Assembly (NCBI GenBank): GCA_012728655.1
Contig: JAAYEQ010000006.1
Coordinates: 1-63,233, forward strand
Origin: Syntrophomonadaceae bacterium
Lineage (GTDB): Bacteria; Bacillota; Syntrophomonadia; Syntrophomonadales; DTU052
Reading direction: 5' to 3'
Length of the DNA: 63,233 nt
The translations under genes and the position numbers were made by a program. The notes below the pieces were generated by a model, which worked only from the letters and a program-made list of their open reading frames with translations, was not told the origin of the DNA and did no database searches. Positions 11,233 through 22,456 of this stretch are shown in pieces (the first letter of the stretch is position 1; each line of letters begins with the position of its first letter).

Positions 11233-12384
11233 TTGCGAAACAGGGACATATTCCAGGGAATCATATGTTTTTTTGCCATTATTGGCTTTGTCTTCGTGGG
11301 AGGGTTGATCTATCTCTTCGCCACCAATCATTACCACCTGGGCAGCCTGGTTAAGGTCTTCTGGTTGACCGAAACCCGGGCTTTGGAAAACCCCACAACC
11401 TCATCCCTGATTCAGGGCTCGATCAGGGGGATGGTCAGTGCCCTGGGAGATCCCTATTCGAATTACATGCCCCGGGATGAATACGAGGAATTGGGTTACC
11501 GCCTGCAGGGCAGCTTTAACGGCGTGGGTATCGTGGTGGGGGCCGGGCCGGACAATCAGATTACGGTGGTGGCTCCGATTAAAGACTCGCCGGCGGCCAA
11601 AGCCGGAATTAAGAGCGGCGACGTCATTACCGCCATCAATGGGGAGAGCACCCAGGGTCTAAGCGTCGATGACGCCGTTAAGCTGATAAGGGGTGAAGCC
11701 GGCACTCAGGTGGAGATCAGGGTGTACCGGGAAAGCATTAAAGATGAAATCGACTTCAAAATCATCAGACAGAGCATTACCGTTGATTCGGTTGATTCGG
11801 AAATCGTTGAGAGCGACCCGGATATTGGATACATACAAATTACTCACTTCACCATGAAGACCCCGGAAGAATTCGGCAAGCACCTGAATTCTTTAATCAA
11901 AGAGGGGGTTCGGGGAATAATAATTGACCTGAGGCAAAACCCGGGCGGCGATTTTAATGCCGCGGTGGAGATCGCGGATATGCTAATCGATAAAGGGGAC
12001 ATTGTCAAAATAGTAAACCGCAACGGCAGGGCCCGTGTATATGAAGCCTCATCCGGAGGGGTGGATATGCCCATGGTGGTGCTGATTAATCATGGGTCGG
12101 CCAGCTCTTCCGAGATCCTGGCAGGAGCCCTGAAAGATCATAAAATTGCCACCTTGGTGGGAGAAAAATCCTACGGCAAGGGCCTGGTGCAAACAGTCTA
12201 TCCCCTGCCCGGCGGGGCTGCGCTCCTGCTCACCACTGACAAGTATTATACTCCCAATGACGTGGATATCAACGAGGTCGGGATTATTCCCGATTATGTG
12301 GTGAAGAACCCGGATGACTCCAGTTCGGACCTCCAGTTGAAGAAAGCCCTCCAGGTTTTGAGGGAGAAGCTTGAGGATAGATAA
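11233..12384 (+). CDS. Carboxy-terminal processing protease (S41, CtpA/CtpB type)
   Basis: Membrane-anchored serine protease that trims or degrades extracytoplasmic proteins; the B. subtilis relative CtpB acts in sporulation signalling. An N-terminal membrane anchor (about residues 8-30) is followed by a PDZ domain (about 90-170) and the S41 core with the catalytic serine in GSASSSEILAG (about 290) and lysine in GEKSYGKG (about 314). TTG 11233, with GGCGGTGA in front, is preferred; ATG 11215 in frame has no clear ribosome-binding site. It occupies the same place (between ftsX and the PDZ protein) as ctpB in B. subtilis. Confidence 0.93.
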   Translation: MRNRDIFQGIICFFAIIGFVFVGGLIYLFATNHYHLGSLVKVFWLTETRALENPTTSSLIQGSIRGMVSALGDPYSNYMPRDEYEELGYRLQGSFNGVGIVVGAGPDNQITVVAPIKDSPAAKAGIKSGDVITAINGESTQGLSVDDAVKLIRGEAGTQVEIRVYRESIKDEIDFKIIRQSITVDSVDSEIVESDPDIGYIQITHFTMKTPEEFGKHLNSLIKEGVRGIIIDLRQNPGGDFNAAVEIADMLIDKGDIVKIVNRNGRARVYEASSGGVDMPMVVLINHGSASSSEILAGALKDHKIATLVGEKSYGKGLVQTVYPLPGGAALLLTTDKYYTPNDVDINEVGIIPDYVVKNPDDSSSDLQLKKALQVLREKLEDR

Positions 12385-12456
12385 GGCTTGTATTCCCAAG
12401 TCTTGCGCCCGGCGAGGGGACGGAAGGATGTTAAAGGAAGCAAGGTATAACTGCAA

Positions 12457-13677
12457 ATGGAATTCCTGTCTGCGGTGACAGTTGAAATCGCCAGGAAATA
12501 CGTTCATGCAATTTTCTCCCCTTTCTATCTGCTGCTTATCATTTTCATCGGCTGGCAGTATAAAAAAATGCAGCAAAGGCAGCCGGCGGCCCAACTGGTG
12601 GGATACAGCCGGCGGTATCTGCATTCGACCCTGATAGCGACGCTTGCAGGAATACTGGGCGGATTTCTGGGGAGTCTTCTCCTTGTCCTTTTCGGTATCG
12701 ATATGGCAAGACTCGGCCTTATATACCTGTTTGCCGCGGCGCTGCTCCTGATGATGATTCATCCCCGCTTCCTCTGCTTTGCCTACGCCGGAGGGTTGCT
12801 GTCGCTCATCAGCCTTATGACCGGGTTCCCCCGGATACAGGTGGCCGACGTGATGGGATTGGTGGCCATCCTGCACATGGTGGAGTCCCTGCTCATTCTT
12901 TTTACCGGGCACCTCGACCCCATCCCGGTTTATCTGCGCACGGAACGGGGAACCGTAGGGGGATTCAACCTGCAAAAATTCTGGCCCATACCCCTGGTAG
13001 CCTTAATGAGTACCGGGGTGGTTCCCATTTCCACCGGACCTGAAAGCTGGGGGCTGTTGCTGAAAAACAGTACCGGGTTCTATGAGGGGTGGGGATTCAT
13101 CCTGGTGCCGGTTCTGGCTATTCTCGGTTATGGAGAACTGACCACCACCGCCATGCCCCGGCACCGTTCCCGGAGTTCCGCCCTGTACCTGGCCATCTTC
13201 AGTGTGACCCTGCTGGGGCTGGCGGTTCTGGGGTCGTACTATCCTTCGCTGCTCGTTCTGGCCGCCCTGTTCGGACCTCTGGGTCATGAGATGGTGATTG
13301 CCGTCGGTCTGCGCTCCGAACGCCGACATCCTCCCATATTCGTACCCCCTGCGCGAGGGGTAATGGTTCTGGATGTAGTCCACCGTTCCCCGGCGGAAAA
13401 GGCGGGCCTGCGCAGCGGAGACATCATTACCGAACTGAATGGGAGAGCGGTCTACGGACCCGCCGACCTAAACCTCAGCCCCGACCAATTGCGTCCCTGG
13501 TTGTCCATGACCGTCCTCCGCCAGGGAAGAAGGCTGGTGCTGTCAACCGGTATGAGATCTTATGATTACCTGGGAATAATCCCGGTTCCCGTTATGGATG
13601 GGCAGGCGGTAGCGGAGCTGGTTCCCGACAGTTACGGGATTCTGGCCTCCATACGCCGGAGGTTCGGTAAACCGTAA
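12457..13677 (+). CDS. Polytopic PDZ-domain protein, MinJ-like
   Basis: 406 residues with several hydrophobic segments in the first 290 (for example about 15-32, 50-75, 80-115, 128-150, 165-190, 205-225, 250-280) and a PDZ domain at the C-terminus (about 300-390, GLRSGDIITELNGRAV). This layout and the location between ctp and uvrB match B. subtilis minJ (yvjD), whose product bridges DivIVA and MinD at the division site. The MinJ role is inferred from architecture and gene order, not from a diagnostic motif. minCDE are present 45 kb away in the same window. Confidence 0.75.
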   Translation: MEFLSAVTVEIARKYVHAIFSPFYLLLIIFIGWQYKKMQQRQPAAQLVGYSRRYLHSTLIATLAGILGGFLGSLLLVLFGIDMARLGLIYLFAAALLLMMIHPRFLCFAYAGGLLSLISLMTGFPRIQVADVMGLVAILHMVESLLILFTGHLDPIPVYLRTERGTVGGFNLQKFWPIPLVALMSTGVVPISTGPESWGLLLKNSTGFYEGWGFILVPVLAILGYGELTTTAMPRHRSRSSALYLAIFSVTLLGLAVLGSYYPSLLVLAALFGPLGHEMVIAVGLRSERRHPPIFVPPARGVMVLDVVHRSPAEKAGLRSGDIITELNGRAVYGPADLNLSPDQLRPWLSMTVLRQGRRLVLSTGMRSYDYLGIIPVPVMDGQAVAELVPDSYGILASIRRRFGKP

Positions 13678-13745
13678 AAGAATCACCGGGCGACCCGGCG
13701 GACCGTTCCCGCCGGGAGAAACAGGCCCCGACAGGAGAAAACCGG

Positions 13746-13834
13746 TCCCGGGCAGATCAAGACAATCGTACCGTATTGGCCTTATGTATCCGGCGGACCA
13801 TACATGTCCCGGGCGGATTAAGACAACCGCACCG
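13746..13834. repeat. Imperfect 28-base direct repeat
   Basis: Copies start at 13746 and 13807 (unit TCCCGGGCRGATYAAGACAA plus YCGYACCG). The two copies differ at four positions, all transitions. Both lie in the gap before the double P-loop ATPase; an 8-bp hairpin CCCGGCGG/CCGCCGGG is just upstream (13694-13716). No function is evident. Confidence 0.6.
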
Positions 13835-13934
13835 GGGACAGACCTTCTTGTTTCACCCGCACCCGTCTTCCCGGAGGTGTTCACCTTTTGTCTACAGTTT
13901 GCATATCCTGGTGGAGGGGAAAGGGGGATTGCGG

Positions 13935-14999
13935 GTGAGAAACCGGATTGAGTATGTTTTCACCAGCGGCTTTACCGCTCAGGGCTACTATTCCTACCTG
14001 CCGGAGCTCCTCAAAGGCATCGAAAAGGTTATCCTGCTCCAGGGTGCGCCGGGGAGCGGGCGGTCCACATTTATCAGGAGCGTGGGACTGAATCTGGCTG
14101 AAAGGGGTTATCGGGTGCAGTTTTGGCCCTCGCCGCTGGATGTTTCATATATCGACGGACTTTATGTCCAACAACTGAAAACCGTGATTATCAACGGGGA
14201 GGCTGCCGGGGATACAAAGCTTGAGAACCATCCGGGAATTGAGGTCGAGAGCATCGACCTCAACGAGTATTTCAATTCCCGGGAGATTGAGAATTATCAG
14301 GAAGAGATCGCCCTGCTGACCGATCAGCTCGAGTCGATTATGGTTGGAGTGAGATCAAATCTGGAGGCGGCGCGGGATAACCATAAAAAACTGGTTCGCA
14401 GTTACGAGCGGCTTGTCAATACCGGTAAACTCCAGGCGGTGAGTCAAGGTCTGATTACCAAAATACTGGGCGATGTGGAACCGGCGGTGCATTATTTTGC
14501 CCGGGCCATAACCTCCGACGGGCTGGTGGATTTCTTTGAAGAGATAACCGGGGAATGCAGCCGGCGTTATATCCTGCAGGGACCGCCCGGAAACGCCAAA
14601 TCCTGGGTTATGCGCCGCGTCGGGGAGGAAGCTCTGGCGCAGGGGCATAAGGTGGCCTTTTACCACAGCGGGCTGGACCCCGATCTGCTGGAGATGGTGG
14701 TACTGCCCAGCCTGGAAACCGCGATAGTTGACGGTGATGTGGTGCGCCTGGCCAACCGGCCGGGAGACTGTTATGTCAACCTCGCGGATTGCTGGGACGA
14801 CACCCCGGCGGCTGATCATTCGGCGATAAGGGAAATGGAAAGGGCGGTCTCCCACCGGCTTTTTGAGGCGGTTCAGGCCCTGACCCGGGCCCGTCAGGTG
14901 GAGCAGAAGCTGAGCCGATTGTTCACCAAAGCGATGCGGTTCGAGCAGGTCGATGAGCGGCGGGATGAACTGATAATGGAGATCCTGCAGATGGAGTAG
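13935..14999 (+). CDS. Double P-loop ATPase (PRK06851-type), function unknown
   Basis: About 354 residues built of two related halves, each starting with a nucleotide-binding loop: GAPGSGRST (about residue 37) and GPPGNAKSW (about 216). After each loop similar text recurs (FWPSPLD..YIDGLYV.QL.T.IING versus FYHSGLDPDLLEMVVLPSLETAIVDG), so the gene looks like an internal duplication. It resembles the PRK06851 group of clostridial proteins with no known role. GTG 13935 has AAGGGGG seven bases upstream; longer in-frame readings start in a poorly coding stretch. It sits between the MinJ-like gene and uvrB, separated from both. Confidence 0.8.
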   Translation: MRNRIEYVFTSGFTAQGYYSYLPELLKGIEKVILLQGAPGSGRSTFIRSVGLNLAERGYRVQFWPSPLDVSYIDGLYVQQLKTVIINGEAAGDTKLENHPGIEVESIDLNEYFNSREIENYQEEIALLTDQLESIMVGVRSNLEAARDNHKKLVRSYERLVNTGKLQAVSQGLITKILGDVEPAVHYFARAITSDGLVDFFEEITGECSRRYILQGPPGNAKSWVMRRVGEEALAQGHKVAFYHSGLDPDLLEMVVLPSLETAIVDGDVVRLANRPGDCYVNLADCWDDTPAADHSAIREMERAVSHRLFEAVQALTRARQVEQKLSRLFTKAMRFEQVDERRDELIMEILQME

Positions 15000-15140
15000 C
15001 GGGCGGCACCTGGAAAGCGGCCTCCGAAGCGGTTCATCGACATCGAGAGAGACTTGCCAGGGTAGGATATAATGAAAATGTAAAACAACTGTTTCAAGAG
15101 CGGCAACCGACAACTACCATCCGCGGTTGCGGGAGGCATA

Positions 15141-17159
15141 ATGGGTCAGTTCAAACTTAAATCGGAATACGTTCCTACCGGAGACCAGCCCCAAGCCATC
15201 GAGCGGCTGGTGGAGGGGCTGGAAAAGGGATATAAATACCAGACGCTGTTGGGGGTTACCGGCTCAGGCAAGACTTTCAGCATGGCGCAGATCATCGCCC
15301 GCGTCCAGAGGCCGACCCTGGTGATGGCTCCCAACAAAACCCTGGCCGGGCAGCTCTACTCGGAGTTCAAGGAGTTTTTCCCCGAGAACGCGGTGGAGTA
15401 TTTTATCAGCTACTATGATTACTACCAGCCGGAGGCCTATGTGCCCCAGACCGACCTCTACATTGAGAAGGACTCCTCGATCAACGATGAGATAGACAAG
15501 CTAAGGCACTCGGCCACTTCCGCCCTGCTGGAGCGGCGCGATGTGATTATAGTGGCCAGCGTTTCCTGTATCTACGGCCTCGGTTCTCCGGACGACTACT
15601 GGGGAATGGTGCTGTCCCTGAGACCGGGCAACACCATGAGTCGGGACGGGCTGCTGCGATTACTGGTGGAGCGGCAGTATGAGCGCAACGATATCGAGTT
15701 CACGCGGGGCAAGTTCCGGGCCCGCGGAGACATAGTCGAGGTTTTCCCGATCCAGTCCGGGGAAAATGCCATCCGTATCGAGTTTTTTGGGGACGAGATC
15801 GACCGCATTCTGGAGTTTAACGCTTTAACCGGAGAGATTATCGGGCGGCGCAATCACGTTTCGATCATGCCGGCCTCCCATTATATAACCACCCGGGAAC
15901 GGATGCTCATGGCCGCCTCGCAAATCGAGGAGGAACTGGCGGCCCAAGTGGCCTATTTCAAGTCTCAAGGCAAGCTCCTGGAGGCCCAGCGCATCGAGCA
16001 GCGTACCCGCTATGACCTGGAGATGATAAGGGAGATCGGGTTCTGCAAGGGGATAGAAAACTATTCCCGGTACATCACCGGCAGAAAACCGGGGGAGCCG
16101 CCGTATACCCTGATTGATTTCTTCCCGCGTGATTTCTTGCTGTTTATGGATGAGTCCCATGTCGGCATACCCCAGGTACGGGGAATGTTCGAGGGAGATT
16201 ACTCCCGCAAGAAAAACCTGGTGGATTACGGCTTTCGGCTGCCTTCGTGCCTGGATAACCGCCCGCTGAGATTCGAGGAGTTTGAGGCCAAAATCGGACA
16301 GGTCATATTCACCAGCGCCACACCGGGTCCGTACGAGTTGGAGAAGTCCCAGCAGATAGTGGAGCAGCTTATACGGCCTACCGGCCTGGTAGATCCGGCG
16401 ATTGAGGTACGGCCGACCGCCAACCGGATCGACGACCTCTTGAATGAGATTCAAAAAGTGGTAAGCCGAGGGCAGCGGGTACTGGTAACCACCCTTACCA
16501 AGCGGATGGCCGAAGACCTGACCGATTATCTGATGAAAGCGGGGGTGAGGGTCCGCTACCTGCACAGCGACCTGGAAGCCCTGCAGCGGTTGGAAATCCT
16601 GCGGGACTTGCGCTTGGGCGAGTTTGACGTCCTGGTGGGCATCAACCTCCTGAGGGAGGGCCTGGACCTGCCCGAAGTCAGCCTGGTGGCCATTCTGGAC
16701 GCCGACAAGGAGGGATTCCTCCGCTCGGAGCGCTCCCTAATCCAGACGGTGGGGAGAGCGGCACGGAACGTTGACGGCCGCGTGCTGATGTACGCCGACA
16801 CTGTAACGCCATCCATGAAAAGGGCCATCGAGGAAACGGAACGGCGCCGTGAGGTGCAAATAAGGTATAATCAGGAACACAACATTACCCCGCGTTCGGT
16901 GGAAAAGGGTATCCGGGATCGGGTGGAAGCCACCATAGCCGAGGATGCGGCCGGTTACAACCCGTTCTTCGCCGACCTTCCCAGTGATGAAAAGAAACGG
17001 CTGATAGCGGAGCTTGAGAAGGATATGAAGAAAGCGGCCGATGAGTTGAATTTCGAGAAGGCGGCCCAATTGCGGGATATGATCAAGGAGATTACCGGTA
17101 AAAAACCGCGCTCGTCAAGGGCCGGCCGAAGAAGAAAAACAGGCATGCCCGGATCCTGA
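15141..17159 (+). CDS. uvrB: Excinuclease ABC subunit B
   Basis: Damage-verifying helicase of nucleotide excision repair; receives the lesion from UvrA and recruits UvrC. 672 residues with Walker A GVTGSGKT (about 39-46), the beta-hairpin region [12 protein letters not shown], helicase motifs [26 protein letters not shown] and QTVGRAARN, and the C-terminal UVR motif (about 630-660, [15 protein letters not shown]) that binds UvrC. GGGAGG is five bases before the ATG. uvrA and uvrC follow on the same strand. Confidence 0.98.
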   Translation: MGQFKLKSEYVPTGDQPQAIERLVEGLEKGYKYQTLLGVTGSGKTFSMAQIIARVQRPTLVMAPNKTLAGQLYSEFKEFFPENAVEYFISYYDYYQPEAYVPQTDLYIEKDSSINDEIDKLRHSATSALLERRDVIIVASVSCIYGLGSPDDYWGMVLSLRPGNTMSRDGLLRLLVERQYERNDIEFTRGKFRARGDIVEVFPIQSGENAIRIEFFGDEIDRILEFNALTGEIIGRRNHVSIMPASHYITTRERMLMAASQIEEELAAQVAYFKSQGKLLEAQRIEQRTRYDLEMIREIGFCKGIENYSRYITGRKPGEPPYTLIDFFPRDFLLFMDESHVGIPQVRGMFEGDYSRKKNLVDYGFRLPSCLDNRPLRFEEFEAKIGQVIFTSATPGPYELEKSQQIVEQLIRPTGLVDPAIEVRPTANRIDDLLNEIQKVVSRGQRVLVTTLTKRMAEDLTDYLMKAGVRVRYLHSDLEALQRLEILRDLRLGEFDVLVGINLLREGLDLPEVSLVAILDADKEGFLRSERSLIQTVGRAARNVDGRVLMYADTVTPSMKRAIEETERRREVQIRYNQEHNITPRSVEKGIRDRVEATIAEDAAGYNPFFADLPSDEKKRLIAELEKDMKKAADELNFEKAAQLRDMIKEITGKKPRSSRAGRRRKTGMPGS

Positions 17160-17264
17160 ACCGGGCGACCGGGGCTGGAAGCGTTATCTATCAGGCGATA
17201 GATGATCCGCTCCGGGGGCAACAACAAGATACCGAAGGCAATAGAATCAAAGAAAGGTAAGGAT

Positions 17265-20129
17265 ATGAGGAATCGAATTTTTGTCAAAGGTGCACGCGAA
17301 CACAACCTTAAAAACATAGATGTAGCGATCCCTAGGGATAAGCTAGTAGTATTTACCGGGGTTTCGGGCTCGGGCAAATCGAGCCTGGCCTTTGATACCA
17401 TTTATGCCGAAGGCCAGCGGCGTTACGTGGAATCGCTCTCCACCTATGCCCGGCAGTTTCTGGGGCAGATGGAGAAACCGGATGTGGACTATATCGATGG
17501 GCTGTCGCCCTCCATCTCCATCGATCAGAAGGCCGCCTCCAACAACCCGCGTTCTACGGTGGGGACGGTTACCGAGATCTATGATTACCTGCGCTTGCTG
17601 TACGCCCGGGTGGGACGACCCCATTGCCCCGACTGTAAACAGCCCATTGCCCGGCAGACTGTGGACCAGATTGTAGACCAGGTCATGCAGGAGCCGGCAG
17701 GCACCCGGTTCAAGGTCCTGGCCCCCATAGTCCGGGGAAAGAAAGGCGAGCATCAGAAACTGCTGCAGGATCTTGCCAAGGAGGGGTTTGTGCGGCTGGT
17801 GATCGACGGGGTCGAATACACCACCGACGAGGAGATCAAGCTGGAAAAGAACCGCAAACACGATATTGCGGCGGTAGTGGACCGTCTGGTTATCAAACCC
17901 GATATCAGGAGCCGTCTCGCCGAGTCCCTGGAACTGGCATTTGAAAAAGCCGACGGCCTGGCCATAATCCAGTACTTAAGGGAAGACGGGGAGAAGGAAA
18001 TCATTTACAGCCAGAATTTCTCCTGCCCGGAATGCGGGTTCAGTCTGCCCGAAATCACCCCCCGGATGTTCTCCTTCAACAGCCCCTATGGAGCCTGTCC
18101 GGGATGTGACGGACTGGGCTTCAAACTGGAAATCGATCCGGATTTGGTGGTCGACCGGGAACTGTCGCTGCAGGAGGGGGCGGTTATCCCCTGGGCGCAC
18201 AATCCCTCGATGTATTACAATGTACTGCTGTTTACCTTCGCCGAGAGGTATGGCATACCAACGGATGTTCCGCTCAAGGACTTGAGCCCGGAGCAGTACA
18301 ACGCCATCCTCTACGGGAACGGCGGGGAGAGACTCCCGGTCAGCTTCATCAACAGCGAAGGACTGCGCCACAGTTTCTATGCCCGTTATGAGGGGGTTAT
18401 CAACAACCTGTACCGGCGTTACCAGGAGAGCAAGTCCGAAGTCATTAAGGAAGAGATAGAGAAATACATGACCAGCAGCCTCTGTCCCCAATGCCAGGGG
18501 AAACGTCTGAAAAGAGAGGTGCTGTCCATCCTGGTTGGAGGCGAGTCCATCGCCGATTTTACTCGACATTCGGTGGCGGAGATCCTGAAGCTGCTCGATA
18601 AGATAGATTTTACGGAGCGAGAGGCCTACATCGCCCAGCGGATTGTCAAGGAGATCCGGCAGCGCTTGCTGTTCCTGGTGGATGTGGGGCTTGATTACCT
18701 CACCCTGGACCGTTCCAGCGGCTCCCTGTCCGGGGGTGAGGTCCAGCGCATCCGGCTTGCTACTCAGGTGGGGTCCGGCCTGATGGGGGTGCTCTACGTC
18801 CTGGACGAACCCAGCATCGGCCTGCACCCGCGGGATAACGGGCGGCTGTTGACCACCCTGGAGAAGCTGCGCGACTTGGGGAACACGGTCATCGTGGTGG
18901 AACACGACGAGGATGCCATACGACGGGCTGATCACATAGTGGACATCGGGCCCGGGGCCGGGGTGAACGGCGGCCGGGTGGTGGCTCAGGGGAAGCTGGA
19001 GGACATCATGCGCTCGGAGGAGAGCTTGACCGGTCAGTACCTGTCAGGCCGAAAAACCATACCGGTGCCAAGGGTTCGCAGAAAGGGCAACCGCTCCTAC
19101 CTTCGGGTCAAGGGCGCCAGACAGCACAACCTCAAAGACATAGATGTAGCGATACCTCTGGGGACTCTGACCTGTGTTACCGGGGTTTCGGGCTCCGGCA
19201 AGAGTACCTTGGTGGAAGAAATCATTTATCCCCGGCTGATGCAGCACCTGCACGGGAGCCGCATGCGAGCCGGTGAACATCGAGAAATACAGGGGATGGA
19301 CCTGATCGACAAGGTGGTCAATATTGACCAGTCACCGATTGGGCGCACCCCGCGTTCCAATCCCGCCACCTATACCGGGACCATGGACGGGATCCGGGAA
19401 CTGCTGGCCGGAACTCCGGAGGCCAGGATCCGGGGGTACAAACCGGGACGGTTCAGCTTTAATGTCCGGGGAGGACGGTGTGAAGCCTGTGCCGGTGACG
19501 GGATCATAAAAATCGAGATGCACTTCCTGCCCGATATTTATATCCCCTGTGAGGTGTGCAAAGGGAAACGCTACAACCGCGAAACCCTGGAAGTAAGATA
19601 CAAAGGCAAGAACATCGCCGATATCCTGGCCATGACCGTCAGTGAGGCCGTGGAGTTCTTTGAGCCAGTTCCCAAGGTGCACCGCCGTTTGAAGCTGCTG
19701 GAGGATGTGGGGCTGGGCTACATGACTTTGGGCCAGCCGGCTCCCACGCTGTCGGGAGGCGAAGCCCAGCGGGTCAAGCTGGCGGCCGAACTGTCCAAGC
19801 GAGCAACGGGCAAGACCCTGTATATACTGGACGAACCGACCACCGGGCTTCATAAGGATGATGTGCGCCAGCTGCTGGAGGTATTGAACCGCCTGGTTGA
19901 TGCGGGGAATACCGTGCTGGTTATCGAGCACAACCTGGATGTGATAAAGGCGGCCGATTATATCATCGATCTGGGTCCCGAGGGGGGGGACGCCGGGGGA
20001 TATGTGGTGGCTGCCGGTACCCCGGAGGAAATCTGCCAGGTGCCTGAATCCTACACCGGGCAGTTCCTGCGGCCGGTCCTGGGACTTACCCGGAGCAGCC
20101 CGGCGCGAGAAGCCGGGGTGGGCAGTTGA
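17265..20129 (+). CDS. uvrA: Excinuclease ABC subunit A
   Basis: Damage-sensing ABC ATPase dimer that loads UvrB on DNA. 954 residues with two ABC modules: Walker [10 protein letters not shown] (about 31) and GVSGSGKST (about 640), signatures [11 protein letters not shown] and [11 protein letters not shown], and zinc fingers [14 protein letters not shown] and [16 protein letters not shown]. The ATG at 17265 is preceded by AAAGGTAAGG and gives the normal start [15 protein letters not shown]; an in-frame ATG at 17202 would add a 21-residue non-homologous tail. The stop overlaps the uvrC TTG start. Confidence 0.98.
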   Translation: MRNRIFVKGAREHNLKNIDVAIPRDKLVVFTGVSGSGKSSLAFDTIYAEGQRRYVESLSTYARQFLGQMEKPDVDYIDGLSPSISIDQKAASNNPRSTVGTVTEIYDYLRLLYARVGRPHCPDCKQPIARQTVDQIVDQVMQEPAGTRFKVLAPIVRGKKGEHQKLLQDLAKEGFVRLVIDGVEYTTDEEIKLEKNRKHDIAAVVDRLVIKPDIRSRLAESLELAFEKADGLAIIQYLREDGEKEIIYSQNFSCPECGFSLPEITPRMFSFNSPYGACPGCDGLGFKLEIDPDLVVDRELSLQEGAVIPWAHNPSMYYNVLLFTFAERYGIPTDVPLKDLSPEQYNAILYGNGGERLPVSFINSEGLRHSFYARYEGVINNLYRRYQESKSEVIKEEIEKYMTSSLCPQCQGKRLKREVLSILVGGESIADFTRHSVAEILKLLDKIDFTEREAYIAQRIVKEIRQRLLFLVDVGLDYLTLDRSSGSLSGGEVQRIRLATQVGSGLMGVLYVLDEPSIGLHPRDNGRLLTTLEKLRDLGNTVIVVEHDEDAIRRADHIVDIGPGAGVNGGRVVAQGKLEDIMRSEESLTGQYLSGRKTIPVPRVRRKGNRSYLRVKGARQHNLKDIDVAIPLGTLTCVTGVSGSGKSTLVEEIIYPRLMQHLHGSRMRAGEHREIQGMDLIDKVVNIDQSPIGRTPRSNPATYTGTMDGIRELLAGTPEARIRGYKPGRFSFNVRGGRCEACAGDGIIKIEMHFLPDIYIPCEVCKGKRYNRETLEVRYKGKNIADILAMTVSEAVEFFEPVPKVHRRLKLLEDVGLGYMTLGQPAPTLSGGEAQRVKLAAELSKRATGKTLYILDEPTTGLHKDDVRQLLEVLNRLVDAGNTVLVIEHNLDVIKAADYIIDLGPEGGDAGGYVVAAGTPEEICQVPESYTGQFLRPVLGLTRSSPAREAGVGS

Positions 20130-21967
20130 GTACCCGAACGGACAACAACGCTTACCCTGAAAAACTGAAGAATCTCAAGGAGCGCCTGAAAGCAGTCCCC
20201 CAGCTTCCGGGCGTCTATTTGTTTAAAAACCTGAACGGCGACGTTATATATGTGGGTAAGGCCCGGATCCTGCGCAACCGCCTGCGCAGCTATTTTCAGG
20301 ACCCGGAGAAACTGGATCCCAAGGTACGGGCTATGATGTCGCGGGTGCATGATTTCGACTACATTGTAACCTCGGGTGATCTGGAGGCCCTGATCCTTGA
20401 GAGCAACCTTATCAAGTCCCACCAGCCGCGTTACAATATCTTGCTGCGAGACGACAAGAGCTATCCTTACCTGAAGGTCACCCTGCAGGAGGATTATCCC
20501 CGCATAACCATGACCAGGGAGAAACAGCACGACGATTCCCGCTACTTCGGGCCTTATACCGATGTAAGCGCTATTAAGAGCGTGTTGCGGCTGCTGACCG
20601 ACTTGTTCCCCATACGAACCTGCAAGAATTTCCGGATCGGCAGGCGGCCCTGTCTGAACCGCGATATCGGCAAATGCCTGGCCCCGTGTACCGGGGAGGT
20701 CGACCGGGACACCTACCGCGAGATGATCCGGCAGGTGATCGCCTTCCTGGAAGGGGACACCGCCGGAATTGCCCGACAGGTGGAAACAGAGATGAAGGCG
20801 GCGGCGGAGAATCTGGAGTTTGAGAAAGCGGGCAGGCTGCGCGATACGCTGATTGCCATTCGGAAGCTCTCGGAGGAACAGAAGGTGGTTTCCACCACCC
20901 TCCGGGAAATGGATCTGATTGCATTAGCCGGGTCAGCCAGCGATCGTCTGGTGGTGGTGTTCCGCATCCGGGGCGGAAAGCTGGTGGGCAAGGACTCCTA
21001 TCGCCTTCAGGCCTCCCTGGCTCAGGATGAGGGGGAGGTAATGTCGTTCTTCATCCGGCACTACTACCGGGATATCCCGGACATACCGGGAGAGATCCTG
21101 GTCAGTCACAGCCCCGGCGACCGGGAACTGCTGGAATCCTGGCTGCGCGAGCTGCGCGGGATCAAGACTGTGATCAGGGTTCCCGTCAGGGGGGAGAAAA
21201 AGCGGCTTCTGGACATGACGCGGGAAAACGCGGTCCTGTTATGGGAAGAACGGCTGAGGCGGGATGACAGCAACCGCGGAGTCTTAATAGAACTGGCGCG
21301 GGTTCTGGGGCTGGAGGTGGTTCCGGAGCGGATCGAGTGCTACGATATATCCCACCTGGGCGGGGAGGAAACTGTAGGGGCCATGGTGGTGTTTTCCGGC
21401 GGAGTCAAAGACCCCAGGGCTTACCGCCGCTTCAAACTTAAGGAGCAGAACAATGACTACCGGGCGATGGCCGAGGTCCTGCGCCGGCGCCTGGAAGCCG
21501 GGTTCAGGGGTGAGCAGTCTTTCCTGCCCCTGCCGGATCTGATCCTGATTGACGGCGGACTGGGACAGGTTAACGCCGCTTACCAGGTGCTGCGGGAACT
21601 GGAGGCGGATATACCGGTTATCGGACTGGCCAAGCGCCATGAAGAGGTTTTCCGGCCCGGCGATCCGCAGGGACTGCGCTGGCCGCGCAACAGCGAGATC
21701 TTGAAACTACTGCAGCGCATCCGGGATGAGGCCCACCGATTTGCCATCCAGCACAACCGTAAGCGGATCCGAAAGCGCTCGTTATTCTCGGTCCTGGACC
21801 ATATTGAAGGGATCGGCGAACGACGGCGGCAGGAGCTGTTGAAGGCCTTTGGGAGCCTCGATCGGATTAAAGCCGCCACTCCCGAGGAACTGTCCCGGGT
21901 TCCGGGAATGAACCGCCGCGCAGCCCAGGCGGTATACGAATTCTTCCACCAGGCCACCCCGGATTGA
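20126..21967 (+). CDS. uvrC: Excinuclease ABC subunit C
   Basis: Dual-incision nuclease of excision repair. 613 residues in the usual order: GIY-YIG nuclease (about 20-110, [16 protein letters not shown]), UVR domain (about 205-240, [11 protein letters not shown]), RNase H-like 5' nuclease domain (about 370-520, [20 protein letters not shown] and [10 protein letters not shown]), and tandem helix-hairpin-helix (about 550-610, [18 protein letters not shown]). Begins with TTG in a 4-base overlap with uvrA, preceded by GGGGTGGG. Completes a uvrB-A-C unit. Confidence 0.97.
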   Translation: MSTRTDNNAYPEKLKNLKERLKAVPQLPGVYLFKNLNGDVIYVGKARILRNRLRSYFQDPEKLDPKVRAMMSRVHDFDYIVTSGDLEALILESNLIKSHQPRYNILLRDDKSYPYLKVTLQEDYPRITMTREKQHDDSRYFGPYTDVSAIKSVLRLLTDLFPIRTCKNFRIGRRPCLNRDIGKCLAPCTGEVDRDTYREMIRQVIAFLEGDTAGIARQVETEMKAAAENLEFEKAGRLRDTLIAIRKLSEEQKVVSTTLREMDLIALAGSASDRLVVVFRIRGGKLVGKDSYRLQASLAQDEGEVMSFFIRHYYRDIPDIPGEILVSHSPGDRELLESWLRELRGIKTVIRVPVRGEKKRLLDMTRENAVLLWEERLRRDDSNRGVLIELARVLGLEVVPERIECYDISHLGGEETVGAMVVFSGGVKDPRAYRRFKLKEQNNDYRAMAEVLRRRLEAGFRGEQSFLPLPDLILIDGGLGQVNAAYQVLRELEADIPVIGLAKRHEEVFRPGDPQGLRWPRNSEILKLLQRIRDEAHRFAIQHNRKRIRKRSLFSVLDHIEGIGERRRQELLKAFGSLDRIKAATPEELSRVPGMNRRAAQAVYEFFHQATPD

Positions 21968-22064
21968 TTTGGTGCCTCGGTAAGCCGGAATCAGGATGGC
22001 TGGAATAGACGGAGAAGGTTCTGATACAATTAGATAGAGGCATTTATGAGGGGGGAGGAATCGT

Positions 22065-22403
22065 ATGCCGAGGTGGCTTCTAAGGTGGATTCTCTACGTC
22101 CTGGGGCTGCTTCTGACCGCTTATCTGGTTCCCGGTTTCGATCTGAAGATCCTGGGAGCCATTGTTGGCTCCATAGTTCTGGGTATTGTTAATGCAATTA
22201 TTCGACCGGTTATTCTGCTGTTAACCCTCCCGATCAATATTGTTACCCTGGGATTGTTCACCCTGGTTGTCAACGGTCTTATGCTCTGGCTGACCAGTGC
22301 GGTAGTTAAAGGCTTTGATATTCACAGTTTTGGGGCGGCGGTCCTGGCCGCTCTGGTACTTTCGATTATCAGTTTCTTCACCAACCTGTTGGTCAAGGAC
22401 TGA
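22065..22403 (+). CDS. YvlD-type four-helix membrane protein (phage holin family 4)
   Basis: 112 residues, nearly all hydrophobic, forming four membrane helices (about 5-25, 30-50, 55-80, 88-110). Contains the family hallmarks AIIRPVILLLTLPINIVTLGLF and a terminal LLVKD. The family is named after holins but the chromosomal YvlD branch is thought to act in envelope stress; in B. subtilis yvlD is also near uvrBA. Strong ribosome-binding site GGGGGGAGG before the ATG. No operon partners except a possible link to the HAD gene 50 bases on. Confidence 0.88.
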   Translation: MPRWLLRWILYVLGLLLTAYLVPGFDLKILGAIVGSIVLGIVNAIIRPVILLLTLPINIVTLGLFTLVVNGLMLWLTSAVVKGFDIHSFGAAVLAALVLSIISFFTNLLVKD

Positions 22404-22456
22404 TTGACGCGGCTCATGGTTCAATGTAAAAATTGGCGAAAGGTGCCCGGCACCGT

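Noticed and set aside
12049-12975. Long minus-strand frame across ctp and the MinJ-like gene
   Set aside because: Spans two well-supported genes in shadow frame; low-complexity His/Gln-rich composition.
17976-18935. 319-codon minus-strand frame within uvrA
   Set aside because: Antisense shadow of uvrA, no start signal.
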